Assembly: GCA_963920665.1 (NCBI GenBank)
Contig: OY987271.1
Coordinates: 20,835,350-20,899,349, forward strand
From: Straminergon stramineum
Taxonomy: Eukaryota > Streptophyta > Bryopsida > Hypnales > Calliergonaceae
Length of the DNA: 64,000 nucleotides
Direction: 5' to 3'
Shown in pieces: positions 13,111 to 23,920 of this stretch. How positions within the stretch are numbered: the first letter of the stretch is position 1; each line of letters starts with the position of its first letter. The position numbers were made by a program, and so were the translations under genes. Under the pieces are notes generated by a model that saw nothing but the letters and a program-made list of their open reading frames with translations, did not search any database and was not told where the DNA came from.

Positions 13111-14336
13111 TCATTCTTTAACATAGAAAGCATAGTCCGCGGTATAACTGGACAAATAGACGTCCCCCTCCTTAGCATCGGATGTGGAGCTTGGTGGCAG
13201 ACCCTTGACAGTGTTGATACGCTGAATGTACTCCACAGCTCCGAAATACTTCCTGCCGGAGTATCAACAACTTGCACTAATTAGCATCCATACCCCTATG
13301 CTTTCAACTTCAACACCGTCAAATTTGCTAAAATGGCGAAATTTCAAGAGGCTGGCACCTCTTCAGACGCCTGTCTGAAATCTTAGATGTACTCAGATCC
13401 TAGTTTCTGAAGCTCAGAGCATTTGAATGCCACAGTTTTGTAGCTCTAAACATGCCAATTTAACGAATATAACTATCAGTGACTCTGTTGTGACCTGTGA
13501 GTGTCTACATCAAATTTTCAAATTCATAACTCTGTGCTGTCAACTTCAGTGCTTCAAAGCTCGGAGCACTTGAATGTCACAGTTCTGTCGCTTTAAAACA
13601 TGCCAATTTAACGAATCTAATCATCAATGACCATGTGGCGAACTGTGAGTAAACACATTAAATGGCGAATTCTTTTCCCTGTGCCGTCAACATCAGTGCT
13701 TCAGAGCCATCAATGGCTGCGTTCTAATTGAGGGCCATGTCGGAGTCTCGACCGGTTATTCAGTACAGGTTATCTAGTACGCGTAGACAAGCATCTAAAT
13801 CACTTCAAATCTTCTGACGTTATCTAGGACATAGTTTTGAATTTACGGGCAGTGTGTACCGATCAATGAATTTGACAAGTTAGAGTGGTTCGATCTTTCA
13901 CTTACTTGCTTCCTTCGTTATTGGTGGCCTTGAGGAGCACCCAAGCAATGCTATCCTCATCGACCGTGACGCGTGCGACTACCACCCCCGTGACCAAACT
14001 TTTCGGCACGCCGAGAGAAGGAAGCGTTTCCCAGGTGGGCTGCCCGCCCTCACTGTCCGGGTGCTTCAAATAATAGTGTCGCCCAATCTGCTTCTTCCCT
14101 TTGTACAACCGCGCCTTGGCACTGTAATTCACCCAACTGGTGCCATTGTATCGGTAATACTGGTCGCCAATGGCGAACAGAAAAACCTTCAGCTTGTAGT
14201 GCGCGGGAACCTCGATGACCTCCGGCACTTGAGGCGTGCTGTTGGTCGCGGTGTAAGTTTTCAAGTCCCGGGAACCAAACACACACAGTGCCAGGGAGAG
14301 AAGAATCAACACTCGGGATGCAAGTGCTAACGCCAT
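13111..14336 (-). CDS. DUF3455 secreted protein, two exons (190 aa), gene 1
   Basis: Exon 1 is 14336-13906 and exon 2 is 13252-13111, joined across a 653 bp intron with GT (GTAAGT) and AG (CCGGCAG) ends. The splice is phase 2 and restores the domain exactly where the intronless paralogues continue. The ATG at 14336 is preferred over the longer upstream frame because it opens a signal peptide (MALALASRVLILLSLALC, cleavage probably before SRDL) and lies about 90 bp below a TATA box. DUF3455 hallmarks are YRYNGTSWVNYSAKARLY, GRHYYL, PTWETL, VDEDSIAWVLLKAT, the FGAVEYIQRINT region in exon 2, and SYTADYAFYV at the end. The protein is probably exported to the apoplast or wall and may be glycosylated (NGT, NYS). 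Biochemical function is unknown for the family. Unlike the paralogues it has no cysteine after the signal peptide. Expression was not testable here. Confidence 0.9.
13253..13905 (-). other. Intron of DUF3455 gene 1, with two internal repeat units
   Basis: The intron carries two copies of a unit containing GAGCAYTTGAATG followed by ACATGCCAATTTAACGAAT, at about 13409-13480 and 13555-13625. The paralogues at 28240 and 48100 have no intron at this position. The intron was therefore either gained here or lost in their ancestor. Confidence 0.8.
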
Positions 14337-14424
14337 ACGATCAACTAGGTTGGCTTCGATCTGGGTTCTGTCTGATTTCAGTCCCCTGTTTCGAAACGGT
14401 TTGGGGTCTCCCTGATCAGACAGC

Positions 14425-14435
14425 TTTATATATAA
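14425..14435 (-). promoter_or_regulatory. TATA box of DUF3455 gene 1
   Basis: The minus strand reads TTATATATAAA about 90 bp upstream of the chosen ATG. This gives a transcription start near 14400 and a leader of roughly 65 bases. Confidence 0.7.
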
Positions 14436-14450
14436 CACGACTTTCAACAA

Positions 14451-16534
14451 ACGGTTGAATTGAACGTATTAGTATTACGTCAAGGTACTTACAAACTCCA
14501 AGTGACGAAACCCAAGGACGCTAGCTTCCGTTACGTTCGAAAATCATGCAATCTCTATAATTCCAGCAGTACGTCAATCCCAAGTCCAGTTCGTCAGGAG
14601 TAGAATGGATTACTACTTCTCGAGGTTGGAGCTGAAAGTGACGAATATTGAAAAAAAAGATGGAAAAGTTCTAGCTTCCAACTGGATCGTACAAAAATAA
14701 TGCAACAACAGTAAGAAAATCCCTCCTCTCGTTCCGATCCTGCTTGAATTAAAGTATTGAACAATCTCTTCTGCATGTGTAGTCGATCTCGAGTGCAGTT
14801 CTTTACGATTGAAAGCTTGTTATTGTGAAGCTGTCTACTTCATCAAAACTGTTCTTGTTAAGAATCCTGAACGCGGCTTCCTCAGACCGAGATTATCCAT
14901 ATTACTCGGGACCCTAGTAGCTGGCCGTAAAATGACATTATGATAATGTAATATCCCAAACAGCAGGAAGTTTCTCTCGGAAAACTCGAGAGTCTGTCAC
15001 AGCACTTCATGAGCTGCTCTTCTGGACAGTGTTCGTAATATTTTTGAGTTTTACCAGCTAATCTCCTTAAATTCCCATCTTGAATCGGTTATTCAAGTAC
15101 CGAGTCCGGCAATTTTCTCTTTTTTTTACTCTGGGTACAAATTTTATAGATTTCCTTCCCGGTCTTTTTCCGATGTGTTCAACCGGGATTTTTCCCAAAT
15201 CCACCGGCTAACTTTGAATTAGCAGCCGGTTTTCCCGAACACTAGTTCTGGGTTGCTGTGTTGACTTCGATGTATGTGAAACAAACTAATTGTATTGTTT
15301 ACTAGAAACGTAACTTCAGTATCTGCACCGAGTAGACATTTTCGGTCTACTATTTTTAAAATTTTTAAAATTTTTTCTGAAACACATGGACAATTTCCAT
15401 TGTTAGAGGAAACAGTACAAAGAACCAAGGGAGCAAGTCCCCGGCGGCAATTTTTTAAATTTTCAGACAACGGGTCTACTACTTTTGACCCGTTGAAATG
15501 AAATGAAATTCATTTGATAATGCATGGAGACTTTCGTGCAGATGAGCTGGAATGCTGGATGATAATTGATTCTCATTTGCTGGAGGAGAATGTGCTGCAT
15601 GGCGCCGCCGCGTCTGTGCCGGCCGCCTTGCTTCACCTCCTGGTACTGGAAAGTCAATTCCGTTTCATAATTTCAATGGCGGTATTCCATGCCCCATTTT
15701 CACATTTATAGCAATAGCTGGATGTTTCGATGGACATGCAGATTGCATTTCATCCACACAATCCACACAACTGAATGCAGATTGCATTATGCACCGTTAA
15801 GTTAGGATTTCCACCCCATCTCCTTCAGGCTCCCTAAATCATTTCATCTCTTTCCTCGCGTCAGGGTCCACGGCACCATTTTACTGGAATTGCGCTATGC
15901 TAAGTTTACAAAATTGACCTTACGGCGAGTTTCTGCAATACAAGCATCGTCACACCAGGCTACACTATCCATGTAAGTCGGTTTAAAAACGCTTTGCTCT
16001 TTTCAAAACGTCAATTTGAGTAAAAATAAAAGAAACCAATAAACCGATCGAATCGGATTTGCATGTTCCGCATGATTGGGTACGTTCCGGGGTACGATAC
16101 GCTGTTTCTATCGATCGAGCCAAGTGGAACGCCACGCCTCTATAGTCACCAGATTGGACTTAGTAAGCGAAATTATTGTCTTCTCGACCCTTGCAACGCC
16201 CTCGCTGGCTGACGTGCTCATCTGGGGGAGGGTCCGAAAGTACCCATCATTTAGCATGGCCTTGAGTAAAGTCATATTCTATTTTATTGGAGCAGAAGTG
16301 GCGAGCGCCCTTCGCATAATGGAAGCGAGAAAGGCAGAAGCGTTGCTCAAATCCTTGCGTCATCTGCAACGAATTTGTGCGCCATCTGCAACGAAAAGAG
16401 CAATTCATTTGTATCTCAAAAAACAATTAAAAAAAACATGATACTATCTGATGCTTCAGGATTGCGTAGAGACACGTGCTGCCAGTCTGCCGCCACGTTT
16501 GATCCAGTCTCTCAGGCTCAAATCTTGGAATATC
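14451..16534. other. Upstream flank of gene 1, no assigned gene
   Basis: This is mixed-base DNA without clear repeats. A small hairpin (ACCGGCTAA against TTAGCAGCCGGT) lies at 15200-15229. Frames at 15514-15711 and 16076-16441 (121 aa, plus) have a start and stop but no recognisable domain or signal, so I do not call them genes. Confidence 0.4.
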
Positions 16535-16600
16535 AAAACTACCGATAGTCAATGAGAATTGTCCATTTGTTTAAAAAACAAAAACAAAAACTACCGACAG
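16535..16600 (+). mobile_element. Second LINE-like micro-insertion (38 bp)
   Basis: A 14 bp target duplication is seen, AAAACTACCGATAG at 16535-16548 and the same with one change (GACAG ending) at 16587-16600. The insert between them carries CAATGAGAATTGTCCATTTG and an A-rich tail interrupted by C. Its 3' end matches those at 5634 and 51708. Confidence 0.75.
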
Positions 16601-17473
16601 TGTGCTCATGAACCGTCCCTTTAAGGGCTGTTGGGCCTTTTGAATGGTTTTCAGATGCCCAAAAATATTTTCCCTTATTTTTCACTTGAAGAAAAATTGA
16701 TGCAGAATCTAACACAAGGGGTTTCATATTTTTTGGAGCATTTATGAATTACTTATGAATTTTCAAAGAATTATGTGGTAGGCACCTATTCTTGATCATA
16801 GGCCTTGCAAAACCCACACACATGTAGTCTGAAAAAAAATATGGATTGACCAAAAACATGCACTGTGACATTCAAAAGTAATATACAAGGTTCCAAAATG
16901 CAACCATTACTAGACTTAAATAGACCCTAAATTCTTTTAACATTTATAAGAAGACAATTGGGCAATCAATTCTCATTTAGAAAATTGAAGTAAACACACC
17001 TTGGCTTTGAAATGGACCCTCCCTAGCTCTTATTCCATCCATTGGCAAAGTATGAATCAATACCTAACAAATCTTAATTAGGCTCTCACATTGTTGGCAA
17101 TTCATTTTAGAACCACTTATTGTTCATTTCAAAAAGTCTTAGTAGTCATTCCCCACAATCAATGGCTAGAAGTAGTTCATAAGGTCTTGTTCTAAAAATG
17201 TCCCAACTTTGAAGACACATTGAATTATCAAAATATGATTGTTGGAGAGCTGAAAATTAGGACTTTGGGCTTTAGAGTACATTTCAAAGCTCAAGGTTGA
17301 GTGCACTCAATAATGTCTACATGGCAACACTCTTAGAAATTTTGGGTGCCAAGGAAGTGAGATTTGGAGACCAAGTTGGTTCTAGCAAAAATAGAGACCC
17401 AACTCGTGAATTTTAAGTGCATTTTAAGTGAATAGTATTGAATACTCCATCACTATTGATTTCTTGATTTTTC

Positions 17474-18300
17474 AAAAGAAGAAGATGTTTAATCCATGGA
17501 TCATCCTTGTAGTGTATTTTGGCCACTTGCTCAATACTATTGATGTGAATTTTAGTCATAAAAATGATATATTTTGAATTTGAGCCCAAGTAACATAATG
17601 AAGTTTATCAAGTGCAATTTTACTCTAATTGAAAATTTTGATAATTTTGATGATTCAATAGTTTGTTGCAATTTGAAGTTTTGGCCCATAACCATGCCAC
17701 CAAGGTTTGTTGAATGATGTTCTAATAGTAGAATGATAAGGTAAAACTTTGGTCTATACCATGATGTTGTACTGTAATATAATATACACATATGGTAAAA
17801 TTGAGAATTTTTTAGCTCATTTTTGTATTTGATATGAATTTTTGCTTTTTTTTGTAAAGAATTAACAATAGTTTCAAATTTTCACCAATAAAAAATCTAA
17901 ACTTTGCATGGCTCATAAGAGACATGAGTGATTTCCTCTTTGAAAAACAAATACAAATTGTTTTTTTATTCATATCTAGTTTAGTGTTTTTCTTAAGAGT
18001 GATTTTTTGCCAATAGGCTATTTTTTGTAAAGAAAATTTATTTATTTTTTGATGGGGGGGGGGGGACAAAATAGCCAGATTCAAATTTTACCTATTGTAT
18101 TTTGAGACCCACATACAAATTTTACCTAGGTATCACCTAGGTTTGATATAGATATCACCCAAGTATCACCCAAGTATCACTTAAGTAATGAAGAAACAAC
18201 TGGCTACTTCTCCAAAATGAAAAGAAGATGAAAACATTGATTTATTGGGAGACAAAGTAAAGAATTGTGAGGCTTGAAATCCGTGGTCCTGGTCTTCTGT
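17474..18300 (+). repeat. Dispersed repeat family F, copy 1
   Basis: Colinear with 21633-22196. Shared landmarks include AGTGTATTTTGGCCA, TTTTGAATTTGAG, the CCATAACCATG block, TTTGTATTTGATATGAA, TTCATATCTAGTT and TTGTGAGGCTTGAAATC. Copy 1 has about 250 bp inserted between the last two landmarks, including a 13-base G run near 18052-18064. Neither copy has coding content. Confidence 0.7.
18126..18187. repeat. Short 11-12 bp tandem repeat
   Basis: Several adjacent units resemble TATCACCCAAG, with earlier variants containing CCTAGG. This is a small minisatellite inside repeat copy F1. Confidence 0.7.
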
Positions 18301-18738
18301 CCTTTCAGAACCAAGTGCATCAGTAAAGCATCTTCCCGAAACATAGAAGATGCTCACAATCCAGCCCCAACTCAATCAATTAAAAATTCAATGATAGACT
18401 AACTCGATTGTGGAGCTAACTGTGTAAGTTATTCAAAGCTTTATTGTGAGTTGTTGCGTCACCAACTGAAATAAGTCCTAAGGATGTCGAGCAGTTGAAC
18501 AAGTACCGCAACAATAATGCCCATTTTTCAAAGCAAAAACAGAACCTCCAAAACAAGTGACGCAACCAGAGCATCAATCGGCTAAACTGCAAGGAATCCC
18601 GCACACCAACGAATCCAAACCCACAGACCTTCAGTTCTGGTGAGCAGTAACTTAGGCCGGGATTATACTAGGCCTGGGGCAGGATGGAAGGCCGGCCGGA
18701 TTTGCCTTTAATCCGACCCTCAATCCGACCCCAATTAA

Positions 18739-18960
18739 CCCCTAAACAATGTAGCAGACGTTTTTTGTCTGATGAAAGTCAAGGAATTCTTTTCTGTAGG
18801 ATAAAATTGCAACTATTCATCCTTGGAATTAGAGGTGGAAAGGGGAGATCATCTACAATAGTTTGACTCCCAATGAGTATTTTTTATTCTTTTAAAGTGG
18901 ATGATGTCACATGGTTCCAAAATGCCTGATTTCCATGGTCACTAGCCCAACGTTCAAGGG
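18739..18960 (-). mobile_element. TTAA element family B, copy B1
   Basis: Flanked by TTAA at 18735-18738 and 18961-18964. Its ends are CCCCTAAACAATG and CGTTCAAGGG. Internally it holds GGATGATGTCACATGGTTCC, the mirror of the sequence in B2 and B3. It is 222 bp, the same length as B3, with no coding capacity. Confidence 0.8.
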
Positions 18961-18964
18961 TTAA

Positions 18965-19169
18965 CCCTTAAAGGATGGACTTATGACCGTGGAAATCATG
19001 CCTTTTGGAACCATGTGACATCATCTACTTTAAAGAATTTTAAAAATACACATTGGAGGTCAAAGTACTAAAGAAGATCTTCCCTTTCCCTACATAATTC
19101 CAAGGATGAATAGTTGCAATTCTATCCTAGATGAAGAGATTCCTTGTCATCCATGTTGATGTTTATGGA
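18965..19169 (+). mobile_element. TTAA element family B, copy B2 (head to head with B1)
   Basis: Begins CCCTTAAAGG directly after the TTAA that also ends B1. It runs through GACCGTGGAAATCATGCC and CATGTGACATCATCTACTTT, and ends near TTTATGGA before TTAA at 19170-19173. With B1 it forms an inverted repeat of about 440 bp. Confidence 0.75.
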
Positions 19170-19173
19170 TTAA

Positions 19174-20894
19174 TGTAAAGTCTTTGGGCTGGATTCTAAG
19201 GCCCAATTTCCAATTCATTTATCTTTGATTTCTTTAATGCTCAATTAAAAAATAGAAAAATAGAAAATTTTTCCTTTAGAATTTCTTTTCTTTTATCTTT
19301 TTTTCTTGTTTATTCTATTTCAAAAATAAAAGAGAGAGTTTTTAAAATTTTCTTTGAACCTTTTCCTTTCTATTACTATTTATCCTATTTCAAAAATAAA
19401 TGAGAGAATTTTTTTCCTTGTTTTTGAAACTTTTCATTTCTCTTCATATTTTTTCTATTTGTAAAAAATAGATTATTTACTTTATTTGAACCTTATCCCA
19501 TCTCTTCCTATTTTTTGTATTAAAAAAAGAATTATTTATTTAATTTTTTTGGTACTTATTCCTTTTCCTTCCTATTTTTTCTACTTCTTTTGCTTTTTCA
19601 AAATCATACTTAAATGAAAGCAAACTTCATTTTTATACATATTTTAGGATTATTTGTTTATTGAATATACATTGAGTCACATTCTCTACTCTCCTATTTT
19701 TGCAACATGGTGACTACTCAAAGGCATATTGTAAATCAACAAATACATAAGGTAGTTTGCTCTAAAAGTTATAATGACACAAAGATCCATTTTGCTTTCT
19801 TCAATGTATCAACAATGTAAATTGAAGGAGGCAATCACTTTTAGTGACTATTGCATTTCAACTTCAAAATTTCGTAACTATGTACACAAAGGTTCAAAAA
19901 ATATGGAATGACTTGGGATAGATGCCAAATTCAATTGTACTCCTACTACAATTTACTAGATTTTTGTTTTGAAAGAGTCCAACTTCCCTTGAAAAGGCAA
20001 TCAGATCGTAAATGGTCACTTGAAGAGCAAACTTCCTTATTTTGATAAAACTATTTTGGAACATAGAAATATAATACAATATCCAAATGCCACATTCTTT
20101 GGTATGCAAGAACTTCCTTTCAAAAGCCAACAATAGAATAGAAAATTTTAAACAATCCACTAGTGGTAATTTCTAGCAAGTAGGCAATTAAAATTTATTT
20201 CAAATATTTAAAAAAATCCTTTAACTATTTGAAGTTAATTTCATTTTTTATATAAATTATGAAGAAAGGAAATTTTTCATAAATTATCAAGAAAGATAAT
20301 TTTTTAGTAAATTATCAAGAAAGGTAATTTTTTAATCAAGTACCAAGAAAGGTTATTTTTTATTTTTTTTCATTTGAAAATTTTCATCATTTCCTCCTCC
20401 AAGGGCTCTATTTGCATATGGCCAATCAGTGCAATGCGATAAATGAAGTATAAAAATATGGATTAATGGGGAAATTAGTGAAAGGCCAAAAATCTGTGAT
20501 AGACCAGAAATGGGAGACAGACAAGATGCACAATGAGAGATGAAGGAGCTTACATGAAAAGTAAAAATAATTTTTCTTCATTGATGGTAGAGATTTGTAA
20601 GATCCAATGGAGGAACCCAATTCAGCCCCAATCCAACCCTATATGGGAGTTCGGGCCACCTAAAACCTTGTCCTGATTGCTCGCATGGGGTCAAAAGGTT
20701 TGGTGTCAAAATTATGCCACCTAAGGTGACACATAGGATGAGTTGCAGTTCAATCTAGACCTAATTTTAAAGCCCAATTGGTCTAGATTTGAAGAAATTG
20801 AGTGATCCTATCGATTCAAACTCGGAGAGTTCCGGCTAGCCTTCAATCCGGCCCCAAGGATAAATTGGCTCTTAACTTATAGTGTAGTAGGACC
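19174..20894. other. AT-rich intergenic DNA with T-rich low-complexity runs
   Basis: The 19220-19600 stretch is dominated by TTTTCTATTT-like runs, and 20250-20350 repeats AAATTATCAAGAAAGG with small changes four times. No gene is seen. Confidence 0.5.
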
Positions 20895-21262
20895 ACCCTT
20901 TACCAACCACTTAAGCATTTGGTGCATGATCTAGAGTAGTAGAAGGCATTTTTAATTTTTTTCCCTATAAATTGATAGAAATGATGAGCATTGTCAAATT
21001 TTCATAATTTTTTTCCTTATATTCAAATTGTTATGAATTTTAAAAGCCTAAAGTTGGCTTGCACCCATTCCCAACACATAGATTCTTCCATCACTACTCA
21101 TCTAAAGACTAATTTGGCTCTCAAAACAAAGCACATGTGCCACAACAATAATGGCTAGAAGATGGTGGGAAACCAAGAAACTAATGGTTACTTATTAGTC
21201 ATCTCTTTGTTGAATTTCTCATTACCTATGTATTGACTATAGGGCTTGGCTGGTCATGGGTA
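20895..21262 (+). repeat. Dispersed repeat family G, copy 1
   Basis: This matches the reverse complement of 41730-42085 at roughly 85% by eye. It contains CACTTAAGCATTTGGTGCATG, read here as consecutive blocks, then TAATGGCTAGAAGATGGTGG and CTAATGGTTACTTATTAG. There is no coding content. Confidence 0.75.
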
Positions 21263-21311
21263 GTTGTACCATACATCTTTTAGTCTCAGTGTTGGATCTC
21301 TATCCTTTTAG

Positions 21312-21473
21312 TTACCTAGGTACTAGAAAATTCAATTTTTTTGTTGTTTTGGTTGCTTTGATCCGGTCACTATTTTGTTGATTTTGACAAAAATCTGTTG
21401 AAAATCAATAGAATAGTGACCAAATCAACATGATCAAAACAACAGAAAAATTGAAATTTTCTAGTAATGCCTT
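21312..21473. repeat. Imperfect hairpin, about 160 bp
   Basis: ACTAGAAAATTCAATTTTT on the left pairs with AAAATTGAAATTTTCTAGT on the right, and TCACTATTTTGTTGATTTT pairs with AAAATCAATAGAATAGTGA. The loop is about 10 bases. It could be a small fold-back MITE or the source of a hairpin RNA. Confidence 0.7.
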
Positions 21474-21632
21474 TTTCCTTGCAAGAAAATTACATTCATT
21501 GTCGTAAAATTCCAAAAAACAATTCAAAAGGAATGGGGAAAAAAATGTCTTTTCATCCAAATTTGTTTTGGAATTTGCTTGAGTAAATTTTGAGGGAATA
21601 GTATTGTAAATTTCCTCAATATGGTATTATTG

Positions 21633-22196
21633 ACCTTTGTACAAAAGAAGACACTTAATGTGTGAATCACCCTTGAAGTATATTTTGGCCATTTCTTGCT
21701 ATTTACTCTTGATGTTAATTTTAGCCATACGAATAATATTTTTTGAATTTGAATCCAACTAATGAAATTAAGCTTATCAAGTCTAATCCAATCAAAAAAT
21801 TTGAAAAATTTCAATATTCTAATGTTTTCTATAGCAAAAAGAACTTTGGGACCATAACCATGATTTGTTGATTTTCTAATTTTAGGGTGACACAATAACT
21901 TTGGTTTGTACCATAATGTTATACACTACAATTTACATCTATGGTGAAAATTTCAGATTTTACAAGTATATTTTGTATTTGATATGAAATTTCTTTATTT
22001 TTTTCTTAAAAATTTTACAGTAATTTCAAATTCTTCCCAAAATATTTGAAATTTTTATGACTTACATTAAACACATGATTTCATCTCTCAAAAATAAATA
22101 TTAAAATTTTCATTCATATCTAGTTGGAAAATGGCAACAAATAGCTAGAATGATGGATTGTGAGGCTTGAAATCAATGGTCATGGGCTTGTCCTTC
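21633..22196 (+). repeat. Dispersed repeat family F, copy 2
   Basis: Partner of 17474-18300, without the insertion seen there. It ends with the same TTGTGAGGCTTGAAATC block. Confidence 0.7.
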
Positions 22197-22639
22197 CCTA
22201 ATAAAATGTAGTCTTGGGCTATCTAAGGTGTAAAAACTCCAAATTTTTCACTAGGCAAATAGATGTAATTAAAATGGACCTAGCCTATTGTTGAGCCCTT
22301 TTTGTTTATTTGTTTGTTTCACAATCTCTGAAGACAAATTGAAGGTCCTTGATTCCAAATATGAATTCCAAATTTTCAATTTTTATCATATGGAATAAAC
22401 AAGGATGATAAAACTATGAGGCTTTTGACCCATGGAGTGCTACTTTGCGAGGAGGAAAGAATTGTAGTGCTCTATCTTCTTGCAATGTGAATGAGGTTCC
22501 CTCTAAGAAGGGAACTCTCATACAATACATTTTTTCGAGGTTGACAAGACATCCAAACGTAGCCATGCACGTTTTGACGTCTGACATCTACGAATGCTAT
22601 CCCCTCGGACGTCCTGTAACATTCACTTTTTAAATTTTT

Positions 22640-23760
22640 ACCATGGGGTAATTTTTTTACCTCGTCCGCTAGAGACCATGTACACTGACTGCGTGCATCC
22701 GTGTCACCATCCGCTTGCTTCCTGTCCGCCAACTCGTCCATGACCCTATCCGCCAATTCTATAGCACATTTGTGACACTGTCCACCTTTTCTATAGCCCA
22801 TCCGCTAGGTTGTCTGCCACTCGGCGAATCCGTCCGCGAGTCCCCCGCTAGTGACTCTAGGAGTGCGTCCGCAAGGTTGTCCACCCGTCCACTTGTTGAA
22901 TGCGTGGACAATTGGGTGGATGTTCATGATGCACTAATAGCTAACTTCATTTGCCATTTCCAACCTCAATTTTGGAAATTCAGTGTGTGTAGTACATCAT
23001 TGAAAAGGTCTTCAAAAAACCTTTCGAGTGGTATATCACACGACCCCAAACTCCATAAACTTTGATTGGAAATGGCAAAAGAAGTTCATTGTAAGGGCAT
23101 AGTGAATGTCCACCCAATTGTCCACCCATCTGTCTAGCCATCCGCCCTCCCGTCCACTTGTTGGATGTGAAGACAACTTGACAGACACTCATGGTGCACT
23201 AACAACTAACTTCATTTGCCATTTCCAACCTCACTTTTTGGAATTTTGGAGCATGTAATATATCATTGGAAAGGTCTTCGAAATACCTTTTGAGGAGTAT
23301 ATCACACACACACAAACTCCAAAAACTTCAATCAGAAATGGAAAAAGAAGTTGATTGCCAGGGCATAGTGAGAGTCCTCCCCTCCACCATCCCCATCCGC
23401 CAATTCGCCTACCCATCTGCATGTCTGCCAGTCCAACTACTAATCCGTCCGTCCAATCCGCCTATCTATTCAACTTGTCTACCAATTTTTCAGTCCATCC
23501 ACTTGTGACTTGAATAGCCTTCCGCCATCTAAATTGCCATTCGCTAATGCGTTTCCTATCCACCACCTTACCTCCCAATTTTGTAGATCCATCTATAGTT
23601 TGCTAACCTGTCCTCTATCCGCCTACTAGTCTGACCACTCATTCGCAAGTTCGCCAACCCATTTTATGTCCGCCACCTTGTCCCCCCATTTGTGAGCCCA
23701 TCTTGTTTCGGCCATCCCAATTGCTGTCCACCAGCCCATCCACCTTCTCTACTAAAAGAT
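22640..23760. repeat. TCCGCC/GTCCACC-rich minisatellite with a 270 bp tandem duplication
   Basis: The plus strand repeats short words such as TCCGCC, GTCCACC and CCGTCC at irregular spacing for over 1 kb, in contrast to the AT-rich surroundings. Inside it, the block from about 22925 to 23105 recurs at about 23195-23370, carrying CATTTGCCATTTCCAACCTC and AAGGTCTTC. Similar wording about pairs of rate-limited motifs (GACCTTTCCAAGCGTATATC) is found in the solo LTR at 39.9 kb, so an LTR retroelement origin is possible. Confidence 0.6.
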
Positions 23761-23890
23761 TGGTTTCTGAAAAGCATTGACCCGCTTCCAAAGACTACTA
23801 TTCAATGTTATAATCATCCAATGTAGCATTAATGTATGAAAGGAGAATTCAAATTCTTCTTTTAGGCATTTAAACATGCACTCTAAAAGC

Positions 23891-23920
23891 TAAACCCTAA
23901 ACCCTAAATCCTAAATCCTA
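23891..23920 (+). repeat. Interstitial plant telomere-type repeat
   Basis: Two perfect CCCTAAA units are followed by two TCCTAAA-like variants. The plant (Arabidopsis-type) telomere repeat is CCCTAAA on this strand. Confidence 0.7.

Noticed and set aside
16076..16441. 121-residue plus-strand frame
   Set aside because: No family resemblance, no signal or motif, no promoter or splice evidence.
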